Assembly (NCBI GenBank): GCA_024743015.1
Contig: JANSXJ010000102.1
Location: forward strand, 1-10,674
Length of the DNA: 10,674 nucleotides
Direction: 5' to 3'
From: Hyphomonas sp.
GTDB lineage: Bacteria > Pseudomonadota > Alphaproteobacteria > Caulobacterales > Hyphomonadaceae
The notes under the pieces: model-generated
Told to the model about the DNA's origin: nothing
The model's database searches: none
The model's input: only the letters and a program-made list of their open reading frames with translations
Translations under genes and position numbers: made by a program
Shown here: piece by piece, positions 1-6,185 of the stretch
Layout of the letters: each line of letters begins with the position of its first letter
Numbering within the stretch: position 1 is the first letter of the stretch

Positions 1-716
1 CTTTGTGCGCAGATATTCTCGCCCGGACGCTGGAGCGGTGCGGTGTGAAGGTTGAGATCCTCGGCTTCACGACGAAGGCCTGGAAGGGTGGTCTCAGCCG
101 TGAGGACTGGGTCAAGGCCGGCAAACCCGCCGGGCCAGGGCGTCTGAATGATTTGCGTCACATCGTATACAAATCAGCCGATGCGCCGTGGCGTCGGGCA
201 CGCAAAAATCTCGGCCTGATGATGCGCGAGGGGCTCCTTAAAGAGAATATTGACGGCGAGGCGCTGCTCTGGGCGCATGACCGGCTTCTGGCCCGCCCGG
301 AACAACGCAAGATCATGATGGTGATTTCAGACGGTGCGCCGGTCGATGATTCCACGCTGTCGGTAAATGTCGGGAACTATCTCGAGCGCCATTTGCGTCA
401 GGTGATCGAGGAGCTGGAAACGCGCAGCCCGGTTGAATTGATCGCAATCGGTATCGGGCATGATGTCACGCGCTACTATAAGCGCGCCGTTACGATCGTT
501 GATGCCGAGCAGCTTGGCGGTGCGATGACGGAGCAACTGGCCAGCCTGTTCGACGAGAATGGCGAGGCGCCAAAGCCTGAAGCTATGGCGGTGCCACCAC
601 TGACCCGCGAAACCGTCAAACCTGGTGGGGCAACGACTGGGGCAGGGTCTGGTGCGCCGCGTTACGGTGGAACCAAAGTTGGCTCGGGTCGCGATGTTCG
701 CCGCACAAAAATGTAA
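1..716 (+). CDS. cobT: Cobaltochelatase subunit CobT, C-terminal part (5' end outside window)
   Basis: CobT and the AAA+ ATPase CobS form the motor part of the aerobic cobaltochelatase, which works with CobN to insert Co2+ into hydrogenobyrinate diamide during vitamin B12 synthesis in the cytoplasm. The visible 238 or so codons (frame begins at base 3; the TTG there is an internal Leu codon, not a start) cover most of the C-terminal von Willebrand A domain. Family hallmarks are [20 protein letters not shown] at visible residues 2-21, [19 protein letters not shown] near 45-63, [13 protein letters not shown] at 108-120 (carrying a metal-site Asp) and [11 protein letters not shown] at 149-159. 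The N-terminal region and the DxSxS metal motif lie upstream. After the usual Leu-Phe end of the VWA domain (visible residues 182-183) there is a 54-residue Gly/Pro/Thr-rich tail ending in basic residues. The next gene follows 61 bases downstream on the same strand. The family call is very secure; the role in B12 synthesis is inferred from the family. Confidence 0.95.
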   Translation, partial: LCADILARTLERCGVKVEILGFTTKAWKGGLSREDWVKAGKPAGPGRLNDLRHIVYKSADAPWRRARKNLGLMMREGLLKENIDGEALLWAHDRLLARPEQRKIMMVISDGAPVDDSTLSVNVGNYLERHLRQVIEELETRSPVELIAIGIGHDVTRYYKRAVTIVDAEQLGGAMTEQLASLFDENGEAPKPEAMAVPPLTRETVKPGGATTGAGSGAPRYGGTKVGSGRDVRRTKM

Positions 717-777
717 TTTTCTTCATGACCATGCCGTATTCAAGCGCTTAATCGGACGCTGAAGAGGACGATTTCAC

Positions 778-1824
778 ATGCGCATAATCTCACTATTCGC
801 TGTCGCTGCGGTCTCTGCATGTGCGGCGGCTGATGTGCAGGCCCCGCAAGCGGTGGCAAACGCGACGCCATCTGGCGTCTGGTCGTTCTCCGAACAGGTC
901 GACGCCTTGCGCGAAGCGTCCTGCCCTGAAGACACGCCATATGCGCGTGCAAGTTCGATCGATGTGCGCGTCATTGAAGCAGAGCGCGGCAATAAACAGG
1001 CGCGGGAAAATCAGCTCACAGGGCTCTCATTGGCAGGGGCCTGGCAGCTTGAATCGCCGGAAAAGGATTTTGGCGGTCTGTCTGGACTTGCCGTGATGCC
1101 ATCTGGTTCGCTGCTGGCGATCAATGATGCCGGGGCTTTTGTCTGGATCGGAGTCGACCCGGAAACTGGGTCTCCCGATGGTATCGGCGCGATTTCCTAT
1201 ATGCGTGACGCCCGCGGTGCGTTTTTTGCCAATAAGCGCGATGGCGATTCCGAAGGGCTCGACATCCGCGAAGGGTTGGCAATTGTCAGTTTTGAACAGG
1301 ACCACCGCATCTCGGCTTTTGATCTTGAGCGCTGCGGTTCCGCGGCGCGCGCTGCCCCAGTTGTCAATCTGACGCCTGTTCTTGATGGCACATTGCTGGC
1401 CGACAATCGCGGGCCGGAAGCCTTGTCTCTCACCGGCGATACGCTGGCCGTCGGATATGAACTTCGCAAGGCTGGCGGCTCTCCCATCGGAACGGTAAAC
1501 ACTGACGGCAGCCTGTCTGATGTCGAGACGACCGAGCAGCCGCTTCTGTTTTTGATGACCGGGATGGATGTCAAAGGCGATATATCGGCGCGCATTTTCC
1601 GGGCGTATGATCCGATCCGCGGCGCGCGTGTCATGCTACACGTGGACCGGGGTGGTGAGCGGATCGGTGACGGCGTGTTCAAGCGTCCGCTTCCAGTGGA
1701 CAATTTCGAAGGGGTAGCGATTGGCCAGAGCCCGTCAGGCGCGATACGGATCTGGATGATCTCGGACGATAATTTCAGCGCCAATCAACGCACTCTTTTG
1801 CTGGCGCTGGATCTCCCTCAATAG
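778..1824 (+). CDS. Phytase-like esterase-domain lipoprotein
   Basis: This 348-residue protein matches the 'esterase-like activity of phytase' family (Pfam Phytase-like, a beta-propeller fold). The substrate is unknown and true phytase activity should not be assumed. A short lipoprotein signal is visible: Arg2, a hydrophobic stretch, then Val-Ser-Ala-Cys at residues 12-15, with Cys15 as the likely acylated residue. No Asp follows the Cys, which suggests outer-membrane sorting. Family-typical blocks are LSGLAVMPSGSLLAINDAG (about 101-119), DSEGLDIREGLAIVS (about 157-171), GPEALSL (about 212-218), NFEGVAI (about 309-315) and IWMISDDNF (about 325-333); the repeated E-G/A-L/V motifs are those expected of propeller blades. 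The ATG at 778 has GAAGAGGA at 761-768 ahead of it and gives a start placed correctly for export. From memory, a gene of this family often follows cobT in alphaproteobacteria. The transporter gene begins 17 bases after its stop. Confidence 0.85.
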   Translation: MRIISLFAVAAVSACAAADVQAPQAVANATPSGVWSFSEQVDALREASCPEDTPYARASSIDVRVIEAERGNKQARENQLTGLSLAGAWQLESPEKDFGGLSGLAVMPSGSLLAINDAGAFVWIGVDPETGSPDGIGAISYMRDARGAFFANKRDGDSEGLDIREGLAIVSFEQDHRISAFDLERCGSAARAAPVVNLTPVLDGTLLADNRGPEALSLTGDTLAVGYELRKAGGSPIGTVNTDGSLSDVETTEQPLLFLMTGMDVKGDISARIFRAYDPIRGARVMLHVDRGGERIGDGVFKRPLPVDNFEGVAIGQSPSGAIRIWMISDDNFSANQRTLLLALDLPQ

Positions 1825-1841
1825 GGGCGACATAAAGCGGA

Positions 1842-2585
1842 ATGGGGCATGATCCGGTCTTTTGGGGTGTCGCGGTTTTTTCCGTGCTCATCACAGGCGT
1901 ATCCAAAGGTGGGTTTGGCGGACTTGCGCTGCTGGCTGTGCCGCTGATGGCGCTGGTCATCTCCCCGATCCAAGCGGCGGGGATCATGCTGCCAATCCTG
2001 ATCGTGATGGACTGGGTCGGTGTCTGGACGTATCGAAAACACTGGGATCGAAAGTTGCTCATTCTGTTATTGCCGGGCGCGATTTTGGGGATCGCAGCAG
2101 GCGGGCTGCTTGCCGGGTATGTCGATGACCGGATCGTGAGGATCTTCGTCGGCGCAATCGCCGTTCTCTTCCCGCTCTATGCGATCTTCAAGCCGCGCGG
2201 TGGGGATGCGTTTATTCAGAACAACCGCCCGCTTGGCTTTTTTTCAGGCACTGTCGCCGGCTTCACGAGCTTCATCGCTCATGCAGGCGGCCCCCCGTTC
2301 CAGGCATATGCGATCCCGCAAAAGCTCGACAAGCAGATCTATGCCGGCACTGCGGTCATGTTCTTTTTCGTGGTCAATTTCGTCAAAGTCCTGCCCTATG
2401 CGATGCTCGGTCAGTTCGACCAGACCAATCTCACAACTTCGCTCATTCTCATTCCGATTGCCCCATTTGGCGTGTTGTTCGGCGCATGGTTGGTCAAACG
2501 GATCGATCAGCAGCTCTTCTACCGCATTCTTTACGGTTTGATCTTTGCCGTAGGGCTCAAGCTGCTCTGGGACGGATTGATCTAG
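1842..2585 (+). CDS. TauE/SafE-family inner-membrane anion transporter
   Basis: A 247-residue, strongly hydrophobic protein of the TauE/SafE (DUF81) family, whose members move sulfite, sulfoacetate or other small organosulfur anions across the inner membrane. The specific substrate cannot be read from the sequence. The family's two-fold internal repeat is visible: GVSKGGFGGLALLAVPLMAL at 19-38 opens the first half, and GTVAGFTSFIAHAGGPPFQA at 136-155 opens the second. Hydrophobic segments lie at about 6-20, 26-56, 72-92, 97-115, 134-150, 168-185, 199-216 and 227-245, consistent with about eight membrane spans. The ATG at 1842 starts just before the first span; it has only a weak purine-rich leader, and the 17-base gap to the previous gene suggests translational coupling. 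The stop codon TAG shares CTAG with the stop of the opposite-strand tlpA-like gene. The family call is firm; the function is only class level. Confidence 0.9.
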   Translation: MGHDPVFWGVAVFSVLITGVSKGGFGGLALLAVPLMALVISPIQAAGIMLPILIVMDWVGVWTYRKHWDRKLLILLLPGAILGIAAGGLLAGYVDDRIVRIFVGAIAVLFPLYAIFKPRGGDAFIQNNRPLGFFSGTVAGFTSFIAHAGGPPFQAYAIPQKLDKQIYAGTAVMFFFVVNFVKVLPYAMLGQFDQTNLTTSLILIPIAPFGVLFGAWLVKRIDQQLFYRILYGLIFAVGLKLLWDGLI

Positions 2586-3184
2586 TCTTTGGAAATAAGA
2601 TCGACGAGCGCGACTGCCTCATAGCTCGCCCAATCGGTATCGCCTTCCAGCTTGGCGACTTTCAAGCCGTCGCGATCGTACAGAATCGTCGTCGGAAATC
2701 CACCGCCCGCGCCGCTATCATAGACCACATTCCAACCCTCGGGCCCTTCGGCCAGCGTATAAAAGTCGAGGCCGCTATTGCTGAGTTCGCTCAGCCGCGT
2801 CTTAGCATAGTCATGATCGCTCGGCTCATCGACGCTGATTGCGATCACTTTGAACGTGTCGGATCCGCGTGACCGTTGAAGCGCCGCGAGTGACGGCATT
2901 TCCCGCTCGCACGGCCCGCACCAGGTCGCCCAGAAATTCACGAGGATCGCTTGGCCCTCAAAGTCCTGATAATGAACGATATTTCCGTTCCCATCGACAA
3001 ATGGTGCCGGGGGCGCTGGCGCACCTTTGTCGCTCAGGTCCAGCTTGGACAGGGTCCCGACCGCCAATTTTGCCACAGGGTCGCGGTTACTTCCCTTTGA
3101 ACTGGCGCTAAAGAGCCAGTAAAGCAGCGCCAGAGCAATTCCGGAAAACATGGTCGGGATGGCAATGCGCAAAAAACGATCCAT
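2582..3184 (-). CDS. tlpA: TlpA-like membrane-anchored thiol-disulfide oxidoreductase
   Basis: A 200-residue thioredoxin-fold protein of the TlpA/ResA/CcmG group, expected to sit in the inner membrane with its domain in the periplasm, reducing disulfides of client proteins such as apocytochrome c or the cytochrome oxidase copper-site machinery. An N-terminal anchor is visible at about 5-25, followed by a linker with Ala/Pro residues (about 52-62). The redox motif is Trp-Cys-Gly-Pro-Cys within LVNFWATWCGPCEREMPSL (81-99), with Cys89 and Cys92; the cis-proline is Pro164 in GGFPTTILYD. I chose the ATG at 3184 rather than an in-frame start 80 codons upstream: it follows GGAGGG (3195-3200 on the opposite strand) at 10 bases, it places the membrane anchor at the N-terminus, and the longer form would run deep into argH. 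It is divergent from argH with a 43-base gap. From memory, tlpA next to argH recurs in alphaproteobacteria. Members of the group differ in client, so the symbol is by similarity. Confidence 0.88.
   Translation of the reverse strand: MDRFLRIAIPTMFSGIALALLYWLFSASSKGSNRDPVAKLAVGTLSKLDLSDKGAPAPPAPFVDGNGNIVHYQDFEGQAILVNFWATWCGPCEREMPSLAALQRSRGSDTFKVIAISVDEPSDHDYAKTRLSELSNSGLDFYTLAEGPEGWNVVYDSGAGGGFPTTILYDRDGLKVAKLEGDTDWASYEAVALVDLISKD
3097..3125 (+). promoter_or_regulatory. Possible argH promoter with inverted repeat between -35 and -10
   Basis: The argH-tlpA gap is only 43 bases, so the argH promoter probably reaches into tlpA. TTGAAC (3097-3102), a 17-base spacer and TAAAGC (3120-3125) form a weak sigma-70-like pair, 4 of 6 and 3 of 6 matches. 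A perfect inverted repeat, ACTGGC (3101-3106) and GCCAGT (3115-3120) around 8 bases, fills the spacer, where an operator could sit. The stretch also encodes tlpA residues just after the membrane anchor, so this may be chance. Low confidence. Confidence 0.2.
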
Positions 3185-3227
3185 GGGCGATGGGCCCTCC
3201 AGCTGATGACAAGGACGAGACAGCGAT

Positions 3228-4625
3228 ATGGCGAGTGAGAGCAAAAAAGGCCAGCAAATGTGGGGTGGACGCTTCGCCGCACAGCCAAGCGATATCATGC
3301 AATCCATCAATGCATCGATTGATGTTGATCGCCGCATGGTGCGTGAAGATATTGCCGGATCTCGCGCCCATGCCGACATGCTGGCCGAGCAGGGGATCAT
3401 CTCAGAAGAGGACAATCTCGCCATTCAGGAAGGTCTCGACCAGGTGGTTGCAGAGGTCCAGGAGGGCAGCTTCCCGTATCGCGCTGAGCTTGAAGACATT
3501 CACATGAATGTCGAAGCACGCCTGAAGGAGCTGATCGGCGAACCTGCAGGGCGACTGCACACCGCGCGGTCGCGCAATGATCAGGTGGTCACCGATTTTC
3601 GCCTGTGGACCCGCGGGGCGCTGACCGAAGCGCGGCGCAGTCTCAAAGTCTTGCAGCGGTCGCTGGTCAAGCGCGCGGGCGAGCATACTGACACCGTGAT
3701 GCCGGGCTTCACACATTTGCAGACAGCGCAGCCGGTGACGCTTGGCCATCACTTGCTGGCCTATGTGGAGATGATTGAGCGCGACCGCGCGCGGCTGGAC
3801 GATTGCGCCCGTCGCTTGAATGAAAGCCCGCTCGGTTCTGCCGCGCTGGCGGGAACGGGCTTCACGATTGATCGCGACGCGACGGCCGAGGCCCTTGGGT
3901 TCTACCGTCCGATGGCCAATTCTCTGGACGCTGTTTCAGCGCGCGATTTTGCCCTGGAAGCGTTGTCGTCGCTTTCCATTGCCGCAACGCATCTGTCACG
4001 CTTGGCGGAAGAAATTGTGTTGTGGACCAGCGCCCAGTTTGCCTTTGCGAAACTCTCAGATGCCTGGTCGACTGGGTCGTCCATTATGCCGCAAAAGCGA
4101 AATCCGGATGCTGCAGAGTTGGTCCGGGCCAAGGCCAGCCTGATCACCGGCCAGTTCGCGGCCTTGCAAGGCGCCGTGAAAGCACTGCCGCTCGCCTATG
4201 CCAAGGACCTGCAAGACGACAAGCAGCTGACGTTCTCTGCCTTCGATACGTTCGGACTGTGCGCGGCGTCGATGACCGGAATGATCGAAACCATTACGTT
4301 CAATCGGGAGAATATGCGGGCTGCGGCGGCGAAAGGATTTTCCACCGCAACTGACCTTGCTGATTGGCTGGTGCGTGAATTGAAGATGCCGTTTCGTGAT
4401 GCTCATCACGTCACTGGGTCGCTTGTTGCCAAAGCTGAAGAGAAAGGCTGCGACCTGCCAGAGCTCAGCCTTGAAGAAATGCAGGCCGTCGAACCCCGGC
4501 TAACAAATGACGTATTTTCCGTGCTCACTGTTGAAGCCTCAGCGATGAGCAGGCAAAGCTATGGTGGAACGTCGCCGGTTCGGGTGGCCGAACAGGTTGA
4601 GCAATGGACACAACGCCTCGGATAG
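3228..4625 (+). CDS. argH: Argininosuccinate lyase
   Basis: Cytoplasmic enzyme that splits argininosuccinate into arginine and fumarate, the last step of arginine synthesis; normally a homotetramer. At 465 residues it has the usual family length. It starts with MWGGRF at 11-16, the typical opening of the family. Further landmarks are the substrate-binding block [17 protein letters not shown] (111-127), the catalytic His163 in [10 protein letters not shown] (160-169), and the fumarase/aspartase superfamily signature [12 protein letters not shown] (283-294), which carries the catalytic Ser on the mobile loop and conserved Lys290 and Asn292. All expected active-site residues seem present. The ATG at 3228 has an AAGGA-type leader (3211-3215). 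The stop TAG overlaps the AGGAG ribosome binding site of the next gene, so argH appears to head an operon with lptM, lysA and the TIGR02302 gene. No oddities. Confidence 0.98.
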   Translation: MASESKKGQQMWGGRFAAQPSDIMQSINASIDVDRRMVREDIAGSRAHADMLAEQGIISEEDNLAIQEGLDQVVAEVQEGSFPYRAELEDIHMNVEARLKELIGEPAGRLHTARSRNDQVVTDFRLWTRGALTEARRSLKVLQRSLVKRAGEHTDTVMPGFTHLQTAQPVTLGHHLLAYVEMIERDRARLDDCARRLNESPLGSAALAGTGFTIDRDATAEALGFYRPMANSLDAVSARDFALEALSSLSIAATHLSRLAEEIVLWTSAQFAFAKLSDAWSTGSSIMPQKRNPDAAELVRAKASLITGQFAALQGAVKALPLAYAKDLQDDKQLTFSAFDTFGLCAASMTGMIETITFNRENMRAAAAKGFSTATDLADWLVRELKMPFRDAHHVTGSLVAKAEEKGCDLPELSLEEMQAVEPRLTNDVFSVLTVEASAMSRQSYGGTSPVRVAEQVEQWTQRLG

Positions 4626-4637
4626 GAGCGCCGCAAA

Positions 4638-4910
4638 ATGAAACATGTGATCAAAACCGCACTGGCTCTTTCCGCGCTGGCAGGCCTGGCAGGCTGCGGT
4701 CTGCGCGGCGACCTTGAGCGCCCGCCCCCAATCCTCACCGAACCGCCAACGGAGGAAACTTCTGCCCCGGTAGATTCTGCTGTGTTGTTCGCTGGCAACG
4801 ATATCAATGAGGGCACGACCTATTTCAATTCTCTCGGCGGGGAGATCCCGAAACCTGCTCCGACTCTGGACGTCGAAGAAGAAAGCATGGGGGAGGTCAG
4901 CCCCGGCTGA
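4638..4910 (+). CDS. lptM: LptM-like small outer-membrane lipoprotein
   Basis: A 90-residue lipoprotein. The signal peptide runs from Lys2 through a hydrophobic core to the lipobox Leu-Ala-Gly-Cys at 17-20. The block after the acylated Cys20, CGLRGDLERPPP, matches the C-G-x-[KR]-G-[PD]-L-x-x-P pattern of the LptM (formerly YifL) family. In E. coli, LptM binds the LptD/LptE translocon and helps LptD form its native disulfides during LPS-export assembly. The remainder is Pro/Glu/Thr-rich and probably disordered, and is longer than in E. coli YifL. The ATG at 4638 follows AGGAG (4624-4628) at 9 bases, and that site overlaps the argH stop. The lysA start lies 9 bases beyond its stop, fitting the argH-lptM-lysA order that I recall as common in alphaproteobacteria. 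The lipoprotein call is certain; the LptM function rests on the short motif and the neighbourhood. Confidence 0.85.
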   Translation: MKHVIKTALALSALAGLAGCGLRGDLERPPPILTEPPTEETSAPVDSAVLFAGNDINEGTTYFNSLGGEIPKPAPTLDVEEESMGEVSPG

Positions 4911-4919
4911 TAATCGCGC
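4889..4919 (+). promoter_or_regulatory. lysA ribosome binding site with intervening hairpin
   Basis: The GTG start of lysA (4920) has no purine-rich site at normal spacing. A strong GGGGGAGG lies at 4889-4896, 23 bases upstream. The 14 bases between 4897 and 4910 form a near-perfect palindrome, TCAGCC-CC-GGCTGA. Folded as a 5-bp stem with a 4-base loop, it would leave an effective spacing of 9 bases. The hairpin ends exactly on the lptM stop codon. Hairpins that bridge a long gap between ribosome binding site and start are known from phage T4 gene 38. This is an inference from the sequence; simple translational coupling to lptM is the alternative. Confidence 0.4.
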
Positions 4920-6185
4920 GTGCATCATTTTAACTATGAGGATGGCCACCTTCATTGCGAAGGCGTCGATCTGAACGAGATTGCGGACCAGATCGGAACA
5001 CCGGTCTATGTCTATTCTACAGCAACGCTGCGCCGTCATGCGCGCGTCATTGCGGCGGCGTTTGACGGTATGGATTGCCTCATAGCCTATTCGGTCAAGG
5101 CGAATGGAAATCTCGCCGTTCTGAAAACACTGGCGAGCGAAGGTTGCGGCGCAGATGTCGTCAGCGGCGGTGAACTGAAGCGCGCGCTCACGGCCGGAAT
5201 TCCGGCCCATCGCATCGTCTTTTCCGGCGTCGGCAAGACTCGTGAGGAAATGGTGCTCGCGCTAGAGACCGGTATTCACCAGTTCAACGTGGAAAGTGGT
5301 GCGGAGCTGATTGAGCTTTCCGAAGTGGCTATGGGTCTCGGCAAGGTTGCGCCGGTCGCGCTTCGCGTGAACCCGGACGTCGCGGCGGGCGGCCACCCGA
5401 ACATCTCGACCGGCAAGGCTGGCGACAAGTTTGGTGTGCCATGGGCAGATGCCCCGGAACTGTATCACCAGATGAAAGCGCTGCCAGGTGTGGAGGCGGT
5501 GGGTGTCGATGTTCATATCGGTTCTCAGATTGGCGATCTGGAACCGATGCGTGCCGCGTTCAAAAAGACGATTGGTCTCGTTAAGTTCTTGCGTGACGCC
5601 GGGCATGACCTCAAGCGGATCGATCTGGGCGGCGGTCTGGGTATCCCCTATCAGGCCAGCGATTCACCTGCGCCTCCGTCTGATTATGCGCAGATGATCC
5701 GGGACGTGACCGAAGGGCTCGGCTTGCAGGTGATCCTGGAGCCTGGGCGCGTCATTGCGGGAAATGCCGGTGTGATGGTGAGCGAAGTGCTTTATCACAA
5801 GCCAGCCCCGGACCGAACGTTCCTGATTATAGATGCAGGCATGAACGATTTGATGCGTCCGGCACTTTACCAGGCCCATCACGATATCCTGCCGCTTGCC
5901 GAGCCGTCGGCGGATACACCGCGTACGACCTATGACATTGTCGGACCGATCTGCGAATCGACCGACAAGTTTGCGGCGCAGCGCAAGATGCCTGAGGTGC
6001 CAGCCGGAGGGCGTATCGCGTTTATGTCATCCGGCGCCTATGGCGCTGTGCTTTCAAGTCAGTACAATGCTAGGCCGCTGGTTGCGGAAGTTCTGGTCGA
6101 TGGCGATCAATACGCCCTGGTTCGTCGCCGGCCGAGCTTTGATGAAATGATACAACTGGAGCAAATGCCCGATTGGCTGAGCTGA
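4920..6185 (+). CDS. lysA: Diaminopimelate decarboxylase
   Basis: PLP-dependent enzyme that decarboxylates meso-diaminopimelate to L-lysine, the final lysine step, and so competes with peptidoglycan synthesis for diaminopimelate. The 421 residues match the family's usual length. It has an alanine-racemase-like barrel followed by a beta domain. Visible landmarks: the PLP-binding Lys60 in IAYSVKANGN (54-63); HIGSQI (199-204); the glycine-rich phosphate loop LGGGLG (236-241); EPGR (274-277); the substrate-site Cys345 in GPICESTDKF (342-351); and SGAYG (371-375) with its PLP-contacting Tyr374. The GTG start gives the N-terminus Met-His-His-Phe, which I recall as typical of alphaproteobacterial LysA, and no better in-frame start is nearby. 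It lies 9 bases after lptM and its last 13 bases overlap the next gene, so co-translation is likely. Confidence 0.97.
   Translation: MHHFNYEDGHLHCEGVDLNEIADQIGTPVYVYSTATLRRHARVIAAAFDGMDCLIAYSVKANGNLAVLKTLASEGCGADVVSGGELKRALTAGIPAHRIVFSGVGKTREEMVLALETGIHQFNVESGAELIELSEVAMGLGKVAPVALRVNPDVAAGGHPNISTGKAGDKFGVPWADAPELYHQMKALPGVEAVGVDVHIGSQIGDLEPMRAAFKKTIGLVKFLRDAGHDLKRIDLGGGLGIPYQASDSPAPPSDYAQMIRDVTEGLGLQVILEPGRVIAGNAGVMVSEVLYHKPAPDRTFLIIDAGMNDLMRPALYQAHHDILPLAEPSADTPRTTYDIVGPICESTDKFAAQRKMPEVPAGGRIAFMSSGAYGAVLSSQYNARPLVAEVLVDGDQYALVRRRPSFDEMIQLEQMPDWLS

Noticed and set aside
742..760. Palindrome AAGCGCTT and a nearby weak stem between cobT and the phytase-like gene
   Set aside because: The stem is too short and no T-run follows, so it is not a terminator; an operator role cannot be supported.
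1197..1784. Minus-strand open frame of 195 codons inside the phytase-like gene
   Set aside because: Ser/Arg/Pro-rich, no domain, fully inside a well-supported gene.
3185..3424. An 80-codon upstream extension of the tlpA-like frame
   Set aside because: It runs across the argH start and into argH, lacks thioredoxin-family character, and would bury the membrane anchor; the ATG at 3184 has a good ribosome binding site.
4539..5210. Minus-strand open frame of 223 codons across argH, lptM and lysA
   Set aside because: It spans three well-supported genes on the other strand and shows no domain, consistent with a shadow frame in GC-rich DNA.
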